This document shows positions 54,546 through 64,000 of a stretch of DNA of 64,000 nt, in pieces. Below the pieces are notes generated by a model. It ran no database searches. It was not told where the DNA came from and saw nothing but the letters and a program-made list of their open reading frames with translations. The stretch covers positions 310,001 to 374,000 of the forward strand of contig NZ_FNUY01000001.1 of assembly GCF_900108245.1 (NCBI RefSeq), read 5' to 3'. This stretch comes from Allobosea lathyri. GTDB lineage: Bacteria > Pseudomonadota > Alphaproteobacteria > Rhizobiales > Beijerinckiaceae. Position 1 is the first letter of the stretch. Each line of letters begins with the position of its first letter. A program made the translations under genes and the position numbers.

Positions 54546-55400
54546 ATGTCTGTCGTCGTTTCCTACCAGGGCGAACCTGGCGCCTTCTCCTCGCAGGCCG
54601 CCCTGCAGGTCTTCCCGGATTGCCAGCTTCTGCCCTGCGCAACCTTCGAGGACGCGCTGGCGGCTGTGAGCGACGGCACCGCCCGCTACGGCATGATCCC
54701 GATCGATAATTCGATCGCCGGGCGTGTTGCGGACATCCACAACCTCCTGCCCAATTCCGGCCTGCACATCATCGGCGAGAACTTCCTGCCGATCCGCTTC
54801 CACCTGATGGCGGTGAAGGGCGCGACTCTGGCCACGCTGAAGACCGTGCAGAGCCACATCCACGCGCTCGGCCAGTGCCGCAAGATCATCCGCAAGCTCG
54901 GCCTCAAGGCCGAAGTCGCGGCCGATACGGCAGGGTCGGCCCGGCAGGTCGCCGAGGCCAACGATGTCACCAGGGCCGCCATTTCCCCGCGGATCGCAGC
55001 GGAGGTCTACGGGCTCGAGATCCTGATGGAGGATATCGAGGACGAGAAGCACAACACCACGCGCTTCGTCGTTCTCTCGAAATACCCGGAATTCGTCCGC
55101 CACGGCGCGGGCAAGACGGTGACGACGCTGGTCTTCCGGGTGCGCAACATTCCCGCCGCGCTCTACAAGGCGCTGGGCGGCTTCGCCACCAACGGCATCA
55201 ACATGACCAAGCTCGAGAGCTACATGGTCGACGGTCATTTCTCGGCGACGATGTTTTATCTCGATGTCGAGGGCCATCCGGAAGACCCGGATCTGAAGCG
55301 GGCACTCAAGGAACTCGAATATTTCTCGCGCGAGATGAAGATCCTGGGCGTCTACCCCGCGCACGAGTTCCGTTCGACGCTGGCCGAAGCGGGCGAGTAG
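54546..55400 (+). CDS. pheA: Prephenate dehydratase
   Basis: About 284 residues. The catalytic domain opens VVSYQGEPGAFSSQAALQVFP; YGMIPIDNSIAGRV and HNTTRFVVLSK carry the substrate motifs (Thr-Arg-Phe). The C-terminal ACT domain (about 195-275) has TTLVFRVRNIPAALYKALGGFATNGINMTKLESYMVDG, where the usual ESRP reads ESYM. It turns prephenate into phenylpyruvate in phenylalanine synthesis and is expected to be feedback-inhibited by phenylalanine. There is no fused chorismate mutase. It is next to kdsB, an order seen in other Hyphomicrobiales. Confidence 0.95.
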   Translation: MSVVVSYQGEPGAFSSQAALQVFPDCQLLPCATFEDALAAVSDGTARYGMIPIDNSIAGRVADIHNLLPNSGLHIIGENFLPIRFHLMAVKGATLATLKTVQSHIHALGQCRKIIRKLGLKAEVAADTAGSARQVAEANDVTRAAISPRIAAEVYGLEILMEDIEDEKHNTTRFVVLSKYPEFVRHGAGKTVTTLVFRVRNIPAALYKALGGFATNGINMTKLESYMVDGHFSATMFYLDVEGHPEDPDLKRALKELEYFSREMKILGVYPAHEFRSTLAEAGE

Positions 55401-55439
55401 CCTGGCTCTGCAACGGGGTATTCGAAGCAACCATCCGCA

Positions 55440-55551
55440 CGTCATTCCGGGCGCAGCGAAGCGAAGACCCGGAATCCATCGTAGAGCTCCAGAGCCCTCC
55501 GATGGATCCCGGATCGGCGCCGCTTCGCGGCTTGTCCGGGATGACGACGCG
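55440..55551. repeat. Dispersed palindromic repeat, class 1, copy B
   Basis: About 112 bases between convergent pheA and nudC. It begins CGTCATTCCGGG and ends CCCGGGATGACG-like, with inner GGAATCCATCG and CGATGGATCC arms. In reverse complement it aligns along nearly its full length with 8983-9093. Copies of opposite orientation about 46 kb apart, both between convergent genes, point to a dispersed family that may act as bidirectional terminators. Confidence 0.8.
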
Positions 55552-55571
55552 GATCAGAAAAGCGCCGAAGC

Positions 55572-56528
55572 TTAAACCGCTTCGCCCTCGACGGCCCAGG
55601 CTTTCAGGAGCGTGTTCGCGATCGCCATATGCGGCGGGCAGAACAGGTTGTCGGGGTGAGTGCCCTCCAGCATCTGCAGGGCTTCCTGCCGCGAGAACCA
55701 GCGGCCCTCTTCGAGCTCGGTCATGTCGAGCACGATATCGTCGTTGAGCGCCTCGGCGATGCAGCCGATCATTAGCGAGGACGGGAAGGGCCAGGGCTGC
55801 GAGCAGAGATAACGCACGGCGCCGGCGCGCAGGCCGGCCTCTTCCCAGGTCTCGCGGCGCACTGCGTCCTCGAAGGTCTCGCCGGGCTCGACGAAGCCGG
55901 CGATGCAGGAAAACATCCCCGGCGCAAAGCGGGCCTGACGTGCCAGCAGACAGGCGTCGCCGCGCGTCACCAGCATGATCACGACGGGGTCGGTGCGCGG
56001 AAAATGCTGCGCGCCGCAGGCGCTGCATTCCCGTTTCCAGCCGGAAGCCCCGGCCGTCGTCGGGCCGCCGCACTGGGCGCAGAAACGGTGGCGGGCATGC
56101 CAGTCGAGCAGCGCCTTGCTCTCCCCCAACGGACCGAGCTCGTCATCGGGCACCAGGCGCTTCAGGGCGACGGATCTCAGATCGGTGAGCAGCAGCTCGG
56201 GTCGCTCACGCAGGGGCTCGGTATGGGCCCTGTCGATCAACCGGGCAAAGCGGGGAGCGCCGTCGGCGGTGAGACCAAGAAAGGCCTCTTCCAGCGCTTC
56301 GCCCAAGAGCTCCGTCTCGCCATGGCTGAACCAGACCGAATGCGCCTCTCCATCGAGGCGCTTCAGGATCGGCGTTTCGCCGGCGACGACGGCGAGCCGC
56401 GTGTCCGACCGATGGCGCAACGCGTTGACGGCGTCCGACTTGCTGCGCAAGTCCTCGCGACGGTCGAGGCGGTTGGTGGAGAAGCCCGTGAGAGACGAGC
56501 GTTCGCGAGGATGGGAGGCGTCGTTCAT
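55572..56528 (-). CDS. nudC: NAD(+) diphosphatase (NADH pyrophosphatase/deNADding)
   Basis: A 318-residue Nudix protein. A zinc ribbon is formed by CAQC and CSAC in FCAQCGGPTTAGASGWKRECSACGAQHFPRTDPVVIML. The Nudix box is GFVEPGETFEDAVRRETWEEAGL. The NADH-specific motif SQPWPFPSSLM follows, characteristic of NudC. It hydrolyses NAD(H) to NMN(H) and AMP and, in E. coli, removes NAD caps from RNA. It converges on pheA across the class 1 repeat. Confidence 0.95.
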   Translation of the reverse strand: MNDASHPRERSSLTGFSTNRLDRREDLRSKSDAVNALRHRSDTRLAVVAGETPILKRLDGEAHSVWFSHGETELLGEALEEAFLGLTADGAPRFARLIDRAHTEPLRERPELLLTDLRSVALKRLVPDDELGPLGESKALLDWHARHRFCAQCGGPTTAGASGWKRECSACGAQHFPRTDPVVIMLVTRGDACLLARQARFAPGMFSCIAGFVEPGETFEDAVRRETWEEAGLRAGAVRYLCSQPWPFPSSLMIGCIAEALNDDIVLDMTELEEGRWFSRQEALQMLEGTHPDNLFCPPHMAIANTLLKAWAVEGEAV

Positions 56529-56572
56529 ACCCTCCGTCCTAGCGGTTCCTCACGGGCCCATGCAAGCGCCCT

Positions 56573-57460
56573 TCACGCCTCCGTGCGCCCGCGCAGCAGA
56601 TGAATGATGGCGGAGAAGTCGGCGCCACCCTCGCCCCAGGCATTGTGGAGGCCGTAGAGCTGCGCCGCAGCCGCTCCGAGCGGGGTCGAGGCGCCCGCCG
56701 CCTGCGCGGCCTCCTGCGACAGCTTCAGGTCTTTCAGCATCAGGGCGGAGGCAAAGCCGGGCTTGTATTCATTGTTGGCGGGCGAGGTCGGCACCGGCCC
56801 CGGCACGGGGCAATAGGTCGTCAGCGACCAGCACTGACCCGACGAGGTCGAGGCGACGTCGTAGAGCGCCTGATGCGACAGGCCGAGCTTCTCCGCGAGC
56901 ACGAAGGCCTCGGAGACGCCGATCATCGAGATGCCCAGGATCATATTGTTGCAGATCTTGGCAGCCTGCCCGTTGCCGGCCGAGCCGCAATGCACGATGC
57001 GCCGGCCCATTTTGGCGAGGATCGGCTCTCCGACCGCGAAGGCCTCGTCCGAGCCGCCGACCATGAAGGTCAGCGTCCCGCCCTTGGCGCCGCCGACACC
57101 GCCCGAAACCGGCGCGTCGAGCGAGAGGCAGCCGCGTGCCTCGGCCAGCGCATGCGCCTTGCGGGCGCTCTCGACGTCGATCGTCGACGAATCGATCAGC
57201 AGAGCGCCGGGCTGCACCGAAGGCAGGATATCGGCCCAGACGGAGAGAACATGCTTGCCAGCCGGCAGCATGGTGATGACGATGGCTGCATCCGCCACCG
57301 CATCCTTCGCGGAGGCTGCGATGCCGACACCGAGTTCGGCCGCTGCATCCTTGGACGCCTGGACAAGGTCGAAGGCGCTGACCGTATGGCCGGCCTTCAC
57401 GAGATTGCCGGCCATGGGGCCGCCCATATTGCCGAGCCCGATAAAGGCGATGATAGCCAT
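56573..57460 (-). CDS. mmsB: 3-hydroxyisobutyrate dehydrogenase
   Basis: About 295 residues. The NAD motif is IAFIGLGNMGGPMAGNLVKAGHTVSAFD. SAPVSGG-type text appears as LSLDAPVSGGVGGAKGGTLTFMVGG. The catalytic Lys is in GNGQAAKICNNMILGISMIGVSEAF. ATG 57460 follows GGGAGA; the frame start at 57781 runs into the neighbouring gene. It oxidises 3-hydroxyisobutyrate to methylmalonate semialdehyde, the substrate of the mmsA enzyme. It follows the acyl-CoA dehydrogenase by 59 bases in the valine-degradation set. Confidence 0.94.
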   Translation of the reverse strand: MAIIAFIGLGNMGGPMAGNLVKAGHTVSAFDLVQASKDAAAELGVGIAASAKDAVADAAIVITMLPAGKHVLSVWADILPSVQPGALLIDSSTIDVESARKAHALAEARGCLSLDAPVSGGVGGAKGGTLTFMVGGSDEAFAVGEPILAKMGRRIVHCGSAGNGQAAKICNNMILGISMIGVSEAFVLAEKLGLSHQALYDVASTSSGQCWSLTTYCPVPGPVPTSPANNEYKPGFASALMLKDLKLSQEAAQAAGASTPLGAAAAQLYGLHNAWGEGGADFSAIIHLLRGRTEA

Positions 57461-57519
57461 GGTCGTATTCTCCCGTTCGATTTCGTTGAACTTGTCGAGC
57501 TTGGGGTAGGGCGGCGGCG

Positions 57520-58674
57520 TCAGTTTCCCTTGGCTCGCCCCACAAGCCCGCGTGCCACGATCATCCGCATCACCTCGTTCGTGCCCTCCAGGATCTGGTG
57601 GACACGCAGGTCCCGCACGATCTTCTCGATGCCGTAATCGGCAAGATAGCCGTAGCCGCCATGGATCTGCAGCGCCTGATTGGCGACCTCGAAGCCTGTA
57701 TCGGTGGCGATCCGCTTGGCCATGGCGCAAAGCTTCGTCGCATCGGGTGTCTTGGCGTCGAGCGCTGATGCTGCCCGCCACAGGAAGGTGCGGGCCGCTT
57801 CCAACTCGGTCGCCATGTCCGCGAGTTTGAACTGCAGCGCCTGGAAATCAGCGATGCGGGTACCGAAAGCCTTGCGCTCCTGCGCATAGGCGATCGACTT
57901 GTCGAGCGCGCCCTGCGCTCCGCCGATCGAGCAGGCGCCGATATTGAGCCGACCACCATCGAGCCCGGCCATGGCGATCTTGAAGCCGATGCCTTCAGGC
58001 CCGATGCGGTTGGCGACGGGGACGCGGCAGTTCTCGAAGATCACGGCGCGTGTCGGCTGGGCGTTCCAGCCCATCTTCTTCTCATTGCCCCCGAAGGAGA
58101 GGCCCGGCGTGCCCTTCTCGACGACGAGCGTCGAGATGCCCGAAGGCCCGGCTTCGCCCGTGCGAACCATCACGACATAGATGTCGGAGACGCCGGCGCC
58201 TGAGATGAACTGCTTTTGCCCGTCGAGGACGTAATGGTCGCCGTCGAGAACTGCCTTCGTCTTGAGTGCTGCGGCATCAGAACCGGCGCCGGGCTCCGTC
58301 AGGCAATAGCTCGCCAGATGCTCCATCGTGCAGAGTCTGGGCAGGAACTGCCGGCGCTGATCGTCCGAGCCGTAGCGGTCGATCATCCAGGCGCACATGT
58401 TGTGGATCGAGATATAGGCCGCAACGGTCGGGCAGCCCGTCGAGAGCGCCTCGAAGATCAGCGTCGCGTCGAGCCGGCTCAGGCCGGAGCCGCCGACATC
58501 CTCGGCGATATAGATGCCGCCCATGCCGAGCGCAGCGGCCTGGCGCATCTCCTCGACCGGGAAATGCTTCTCCTCATCCCAGCGAATGGCGTGGGGAGCG
58601 AGGGTCTCGGCGGCGAAGGACGAGGCCATCTCCTGGATGGCGCGTTGGTCTTCGGTCAGGGAGAACTGGGTCAT
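57520..58674 (-). CDS. Acyl-CoA dehydrogenase (isobutyryl-CoA dehydrogenase type)
   Basis: A 384-residue FAD enzyme. Landmarks are [21 protein letters not shown], the [20 protein letters not shown] strand, [28 protein letters not shown] and the catalytic Glu in [21 protein letters not shown]. Its place between mmsB and mmsA makes isobutyryl-CoA from valine the likely substrate. The hydratase and 3-hydroxyisobutyryl-CoA hydrolase expected for the full route are not in this window. The toxin gene ends seven bases upstream on the same strand. Confidence 0.92.
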   Translation of the reverse strand: MTQFSLTEDQRAIQEMASSFAAETLAPHAIRWDEEKHFPVEEMRQAAALGMGGIYIAEDVGGSGLSRLDATLIFEALSTGCPTVAAYISIHNMCAWMIDRYGSDDQRRQFLPRLCTMEHLASYCLTEPGAGSDAAALKTKAVLDGDHYVLDGQKQFISGAGVSDIYVVMVRTGEAGPSGISTLVVEKGTPGLSFGGNEKKMGWNAQPTRAVIFENCRVPVANRIGPEGIGFKIAMAGLDGGRLNIGACSIGGAQGALDKSIAYAQERKAFGTRIADFQALQFKLADMATELEAARTFLWRAASALDAKTPDATKLCAMAKRIATDTGFEVANQALQIHGGYGYLADYGIEKIVRDLRVHQILEGTNEVMRMIVARGLVGRAKGN

Positions 58675-58681
58675 GTGGGCC

Positions 58682-59089
58682 TCAGAGCTCGATCAGTTTC
58701 ACGAGGCGGGCGTATCGCGTTCCCGCGAGTTTACGTGACAGCCGTTCATCCGCCGTTGCCATCGGGCTGCTCTGTCGTTCGGCCAGCGCGAGGAAGACAC
58801 AGTCTGGCGCCGGATGGGCGACTTCGAGCGAAAGCTCGAAAGCCCGTTTCATGAGTGGCTGGGATGGCTCGATATCCGGCATCAGTTGCAGTGCGAGATC
58901 GTAGCTGGCTCGGGCACCGTCAGGGCTGAGATGCTTGCGCCGAACCGCGCGGGTCAGCGCGCTTGCGATCTCGACCTCGATCAGGTCTGGCGCGGAAACC
59001 TGATCGAGTTGCGAGATGAACCTCGCCGTCGCGGCGTTTCGCGGCCCGTCGACGACGAGATCGAACAGGACGCTCGTGTCGAGGATCAC
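58682..59089 (-). CDS. Type II toxin, VapC/FitB-type PIN-domain ribonuclease
   Basis: A 135-residue PIN-domain protein. Acidic active-site residues are visible: D4 in [12 protein letters not shown], the Glu in [13 protein letters not shown], and Asp in [14 protein letters not shown] and MATADERLS. Its GTG start overlaps the antitoxin stop (GTGA), the usual toxin-antitoxin arrangement with antitoxin first. Such toxins cut tRNA or rRNA. It is inserted between the acyl-CoA dehydrogenase and mmsA of the valine pathway. Confidence 0.9.
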   Translation of the reverse strand: MILDTSVLFDLVVDGPRNAATARFISQLDQVSAPDLIEVEIASALTRAVRRKHLSPDGARASYDLALQLMPDIEPSQPLMKRAFELSLEVAHPAPDCVFLALAERQSSPMATADERLSRKLAGTRYARLVKLIEL

Positions 59090-59331
59090 AACTCCTCCTC
59101 GTCGTCCCGAATTGCCCTGACGATCTCCGCCCCGCTGATATCGGCTCTGGGTAGCTGACCATTGCGGCGTGCGTTTTCGAGGATCGCGAAACGCTCCGCA
59201 CCGGTCATCGACGTGCCTCTGCCGAGGGCCCTGCTGGCCTCGTATTGAAGCGATGTCTTGTTGATTTTTGCCTTGAGCTTCAGCCGCTGCACAAGCTCAT
59301 CCTCGACATCGCGGATCAGTAGATTGCCCAT
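59086..59331 (-). CDS. Type II antitoxin, FitA-like ribbon-helix-helix protein
   Basis: About 81 residues from ATG 59331, eight bases beyond GGAGG. The ribbon-helix-helix is MGNLLIRDVEDELVQRLKLKAKINKTSLQYEASRAL. The C-terminal tail ([20 protein letters not shown]) is acidic and would wrap the toxin active site. It should neutralise the PIN toxin and repress its own promoter. The GTG start of the toxin overlaps its stop. Confidence 0.9.
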   Translation of the reverse strand: MGNLLIRDVEDELVQRLKLKAKINKTSLQYEASRALGRGTSMTGAERFAILENARRNGQLPRADISGAEIVRAIRDDEEEL

Positions 59332-59386
59332 TGTTGAACCTCCCCCCAATGCTAGCAATTATGATAGCACGGGGGGGCGTTTGATC

Positions 59387-60883
<1,497 letters not shown>

Positions 60884-60970
60884 CGCGTCCTCCTACTAAT
60901 GGGTGGTGTGATCTTGCCGATCTCTCCCTACCATTCCTGTTTGTGCACGGCTATAGCGGGAGAAGGATAC

Positions 60971-61927
60971 ATGCTGTGCGGAAAAGCCAATATCGGGGAG
61001 AGCGCCTTGGAGCGGTTCGACTGGGACGACCTTCGCTTCTTCCTGGCCGTGGCAAGGTCGGGGCGGCTGACGGCCGCGGCCCGGCGCCTCGGCGCCGACC
61101 ATGCGACGGTGTCGCGCCGTGTCACCTCGCTGGAGGAATCGCTGAAGGCCAAGCTCTTCGAGCGTCGGCCGCAGGGCTACACCCTGACGGCACATGGCGA
61201 GCGGCTGCTGGCAAAGGCCGAGACCATGGAGACGGAAGCGCTGGCAATCCAGAGCGATATCGGCGGCGCCGATATGACGCTGGCCGGCACGGTCAGGATC
61301 GGCGCCCCCGACGGTTTCGGGACGGTCTTCCTCGCGCCGAGGCTGTCTTCGCTCGCAAAATCCTATCCGGGTCTTGAGATCCAGCTCATCGCCATGCCGC
61401 GCCTGCTGTCGCTCTCGAAGCGCGAAGCCGACGTCGCGATCACGCTGGCTCCACCCAAGGAGGGCAAGGTCGTCGCGCGCAAGCTCTCGGACTATCGCCT
61501 CGGACTTTATGCAAGCCAAGCCTATCTGGATTCGATGCCGGCGGTGACGAAGCCGGAGGATCTCTTCGACCACCGTGTCGTCGGCTATATCGACGATCTG
61601 ATCTTCACACCCGAACTCGACTATCTCGACGAGGTCGCCAAGGGCTTGCGCCCACAGGTCCAGAGTTCGAGCGTGCTCGCCCAGATGAACGCCGTCGTCG
61701 CCGGAGCCGGCATCGGCGTGATCCATCACTTCATGGCGGAGGGCGAGACGCGTCTTGTCAGGGTTCTGCCCGAGACGGTTTCGATCACGCGCTCGTTCTG
61801 GCTGCTCGTCCACGCCGATCTCAAGGATGTCGCGCGCGTTCGTGCGATCGTCGATTTCATCGTGCGGGAGACGAAGCAGTCGCGGGCGCTGCTGATGGGT
61901 GAGCCTTCAGTCAGTCGCCACGACTGA
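60971..61927 (+). CDS. LysR-family transcriptional regulator
   Basis: About 318 residues. The winged HTH is FDWDDLRFFLAVARSGRLTAAARRLGADHATVSRRVTSLEESLKAKLFERR; the effector domain starts TVRIGAPDGFGTVFLAPRLSSL. ATG 60971 has AAGGA upstream, but TTG 61007 has GGGGAG six bases before it and matches the N-terminus usual for homologues (M/L-E-R-F-D-W-D-D), so the true start may be 61007. It is divergent from mmsA with 87 bases between and probably controls the valine genes. Confidence 0.92.
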   Translation: MLCGKANIGESALERFDWDDLRFFLAVARSGRLTAAARRLGADHATVSRRVTSLEESLKAKLFERRPQGYTLTAHGERLLAKAETMETEALAIQSDIGGADMTLAGTVRIGAPDGFGTVFLAPRLSSLAKSYPGLEIQLIAMPRLLSLSKREADVAITLAPPKEGKVVARKLSDYRLGLYASQAYLDSMPAVTKPEDLFDHRVVGYIDDLIFTPELDYLDEVAKGLRPQVQSSSVLAQMNAVVAGAGIGVIHHFMAEGETRLVRVLPETVSITRSFWLLVHADLKDVARVRAIVDFIVRETKQSRALLMGEPSVSRHD

Positions 61928-61960
61928 GGTCAGCGCGACCTCAAAGACTATTTGAGAATT

Positions 61961-62083
61961 CAGCCCTCATCCTGAGGAGCCGCGAAGCGGCGTCTCGAAG
62001 GATGGTTCAGGAGGCTCCCGAACCATCTGGAGCATCCTTCGAGACGCCATTCCTGACGAAATGGCTCCTCAGGAGGAGGGCTG
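61961..62083. repeat. Long palindromic repeat, class 3
   Basis: A 123-base imperfect palindrome between the convergent LysR-family and PleD-like genes. Outer arms CAGCCCTC and GAGGGCTG, then TCCTGAGGAGCC/GGCTCCTCAGGA, then GGCGTCTCGAAGGATG/CATCCTTCGAGACGCC, with an inner GGTTC/GAACC hairpin. This CCTCATCCTGAGGAGC...GAAGGATG type is a known dispersed repeat of Bradyrhizobium-like genomes as I recall. It probably acts as a bidirectional terminator. Confidence 0.85.
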
Positions 62084-62104
62084 TAGGAATTTCCAAACAG
62101 GTTA

Positions 62105-63409
62105 TCATGCCGTATCGAGGCTGACCTGATTGCGGCCGTTGCGCTTCGCTGCATAGAGCGCCCGGTCGGCAGCGGTCAGCGCTTCGTCCAAGCTGCCGTT
62201 CTCGCCGATTTCCGCGACGCCGATCGAGACCGTGACGCCGTCCTTGTGCTCGCCGAGCTCCAACGCCTCGTGAGAGACATCGAGCCGGATGTGGTCGCTC
62301 TGCCGCATCGCCGCTTTCGCGTCGAGCCCGGGAAACAGGATGGCGAATTCCTCGCCGCCGATGCGGGCGAGGAGATGGCCGCCGCCCTCGGCCGATTGCG
62401 CGAGGCAGCGTGCCACGCTCTTCAGTGCCTGGTCGCCGAAATCATGCCCGTGATTGTCGTTGAGACGCTTGAAGTCGTCGATATCGATGATCGCGACGGC
62501 GCTGCTGCGCTTTTTGGAGCGCGCCCGGTCTATCAACGGCCCGGCCTGCTCGAAGAAATGACGGCGATTATAGAGCCCGGTCAGGGAATCCCGCGAGGCC
62601 AGATTATGCAGCTGGGCGATCTGGGCCAGCGTTTCGACGTTGCTCGCGATCCGGCATTGCAGCTCTTCGGGAATGAACGGCATGGAGATGAAGTCGTTGG
62701 CGCCGGCCTTGAGGAAGCCGACGGAAACCATGCGGTCGTTCGAGGACGAAATGCCGATCACGCGCAGCCTGTCGGAGCGGAACTGCCGGCGAATGCGGCG
62801 CGTGAGCTCATAACCGTCCATCTTCGGCATGTGGTAGTCGCTGACGACGAGCTGGATGTCCTGATCCCTCTCCAGCAGCGACAGGGCCTCGGCGCCCGAG
62901 CCGGCCTCGACCACGTCATATTGCTGGACCTTCAGCATCCTGGCGAGCAGCTTGCGGGTGGCCATGACGTCATCGACGATGAGGATGCGCGTCCGGCGAT
63001 TGGCAAGCGCCCGCGCGACGGTGCCCATCAGAACGTCGAGGGCAAACTCGCTGTCCTTCGGCACGTAGTCGATGACGTCGCGCTCCATGATGCGGTTGCG
63101 CGTGTCCATGTCGAAACTGGCGGTGTGGACGATTGTCGGAATGCCGCGCTGGACAGCGAAATCGATCGCCTCGCCATGCGGCGCGTCGGGAAGATTGAGA
63201 TCGACGACCGCCAGCGTGAAGGCGGCGCGATCGTCGGTGACGGCTTCGTGCAGTTCGTTGAGCGAGCGGCAGGCCACGAGCGGCAGGCCGATATCTTCCC
63301 TCAGGCGGCGGCACAGGGCGGTCGAGTAGGTCCGCGAATCCTCCACCACGAGAATCGTGAGGTCGCCGTCCCCCGGCCCGTGGCGACGATCGGCTGAGCG
63401 GTAAGCCAT
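62105..63409 (-). CDS. PleD-like response regulator (REC-REC-GGDEF diguanylate cyclase)
   Basis: A 434-residue protein. REC1 has phospho-acceptor D70 (VVDLNLP) and Lys K118 (YVPKD). REC2 has D191 (VSDYHMP), but its usual Lys is M243 (DFISMPF). The GGDEF domain carries GGEEF at 351-355 (ARIGGEEFAILFP) and the SRDSLTGLYNRRHF start. The inhibitory RxxD I-site is missing: residues 342-345 read GGGH. It should make cyclic di-GMP on phosphorylation, controlling motility or development as PleD does in Caulobacter. It is not part of a divK-pleD pair here. Confidence 0.93.
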   Translation of the reverse strand: MAYRSADRRHGPGDGDLTILVVEDSRTYSTALCRRLREDIGLPLVACRSLNELHEAVTDDRAAFTLAVVDLNLPDAPHGEAIDFAVQRGIPTIVHTASFDMDTRNRIMERDVIDYVPKDSEFALDVLMGTVARALANRRTRILIVDDVMATRKLLARMLKVQQYDVVEAGSGAEALSLLERDQDIQLVVSDYHMPKMDGYELTRRIRRQFRSDRLRVIGISSSNDRMVSVGFLKAGANDFISMPFIPEELQCRIASNVETLAQIAQLHNLASRDSLTGLYNRRHFFEQAGPLIDRARSKKRSSAVAIIDIDDFKRLNDNHGHDFGDQALKSVARCLAQSAEGGGHLLARIGGEEFAILFPGLDAKAAMRQSDHIRLDVSHEALELGEHKDGVTVSIGVAEIGENGSLDEALTAADRALYAAKRNGRNQVSLDTA

Positions 63410-63582
63410 TGAACAGTTAGGTCCTCGGTCGGCGCCGGCCGATTCCGTCGCAAAATTCGGGCGCGCCTTTGCGGACAGAGGCGTGCTGCGTCGCGGCGGA
63501 ATATCCTGCCGCTGCGTTAATTTCCGCTGAACTATGTCGGTGAACTGCGAGGCGGATGCCTGAATTCTGCGGGCGTCCGGCG

Positions 63583-64000
63583 TTAGATTCGCCAGGGCAG
63601 GACGTTGTCCGGCAGGCGCTTGGCGAGGAGATCGAGCGCCAGCATCACCGCGAGGATGATGACCGAGGCGCTGATCGCGACCGCGGCGGCCTCACCGGCG
63701 AGGCCGGCCTCCTTGAGCGAGAACAGCACGACGCCGAGCGTCTCCGTGCCTGACGACCAGAGCAGGGCCGAGACGGTCAATTCGTTGAAGGCAACGAGAA
63801 AGACCATCAGCGCGCTGACCGTTGGCGCCGGTGCGAGGATCGGCGCGACGATGAAGCGCAGCATCTGCCACAGTGTTGCGCCGTCGAGTTTCGCCGCCTC
63901 CTCGTGATGCGCCTCGATCTGCGCCATGGCCGCCACCGGCGCCTTCAGTGCCAGAGGAAGAAAGCGGGCGAGATAGGCGAAGAGGATGATGAAGGGCGTC
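63583..64000 (-). CDS. ABC transporter permease, 3' part (FbpB/thiamine-iron type), truncated by the window
   Basis: The frame is open to the window edge, so only the C-terminal ~138 residues are seen. Reading in from the edge: TPFIILFAYLARFLPLAL, then MAQIEAHHEEAAKLDGATLWQMLRFIVAPILAPAPTVSALMVFLVAFNELTVSALLWSSGTETLGVVLF, and a last membrane segment before a basic tail. The EAA loop (HHEEAAKLDGA) and FNELTVSALLWSSGTETLGV fit permeases of iron(III)- or thiamine-type binding-protein importers. The ATPase and binding protein are outside the window. Confidence 0.85.
   Translation of the reverse strand, partial: TPFIILFAYLARFLPLALKAPVAAMAQIEAHHEEAAKLDGATLWQMLRFIVAPILAPAPTVSALMVFLVAFNELTVSALLWSSGTETLGVVLFSLKEAGLAGEAAAVAISASVIILAVMLALDLLAKRLPDNVLPWRI

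Overview
The window is GC-rich (roughly 65 percent by eye) and densely coded, with the gene vocabulary of an alphaproteobacterium of the order Hyphomicrobiales (Rhizobiales). Pointers are the string murA - DUF2948 - hisD - UPF0262 - low-molecular-weight phosphatase, the small DUF6460 protein, the ligase-associated DNA-repair genes, a PleD-type response regulator, and dispersed palindromes of the kind seen in Bosea/Bradyrhizobium-type genomes. A Boseaceae-like organism is my best guess; this is inference, not a search result. I see no prophage, insertion sequence or CRISPR array.

Layout. (1) 40-8955: a GntR/UTRA regulator followed by a one-direction hydrolase and transport cluster: M81 (MlrC-type) metallopeptidase, amidohydrolase, a dipeptide-type ABC importer (binding protein and two permeases, but no ATPase gene) and an AstE/aspartoacylase-type deacylase. 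(2) 9132-20267: a catabolic island around a LacI-family regulator. Leftward run a DUF993 aldolase-like protein, an acyl-CoA dehydrogenase and an MBL-fold hydrolase. Rightward run the regulator, a CoA-transferase, enoyl-CoA hydratase, SDR dehydrogenase and a complete polar-amino-acid-type ABC importer. Two near-identical palindromic operators lie in the divergent promoter region. (3) 20694-28745: tRNA-Thr and the ligase-associated DNA-repair set (PdeM nuclease, Lhr-type helicase, MBL exonuclease, ATP-dependent ligase), interleaved with a methyltransferase and an SGNH hydrolase. (4) 28992-38771: regulation and signalling: a LuxR-type response regulator, pyrD, DUF952, an S24/LexA-like repressor, an orphan histidine kinase, a flavoprotein of the disulfide-reductase fold that has lost its redox cysteines, a GGDEF-EAL protein, and an RpfF-like (DSF synthase) crotonase.

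(5) 39264-45681: core genes murA, hisD and neighbours, then a small membrane protein overlapping a chemoreceptor. (6) 45683-52829: a leftward yejABEF oligopeptide importer with deoB at its end. (7) 53052-56528: membrane-anchored cytochrome c, kdsB, pheA, nudC. (8) 56573-61927: valine/isobutyrate catabolism (mmsB, acyl-CoA dehydrogenase, mmsA) with a VapBC/FitAB-type toxin-antitoxin pair inserted, and a divergent LysR regulator. (9) 62105-64000: a PleD-like REC-REC-GGDEF protein and the 3' part of an ABC permease that runs off the window.

The most interesting signals are the LacI twin-operator catabolic island, the RpfF homologue with Asp at one catalytic Glu position and CtrA-box-like sites upstream, the cysteine-less disulfide-reductase homologue, the interleaved repair cluster, and three classes of dispersed palindromes, most of them between convergent genes.
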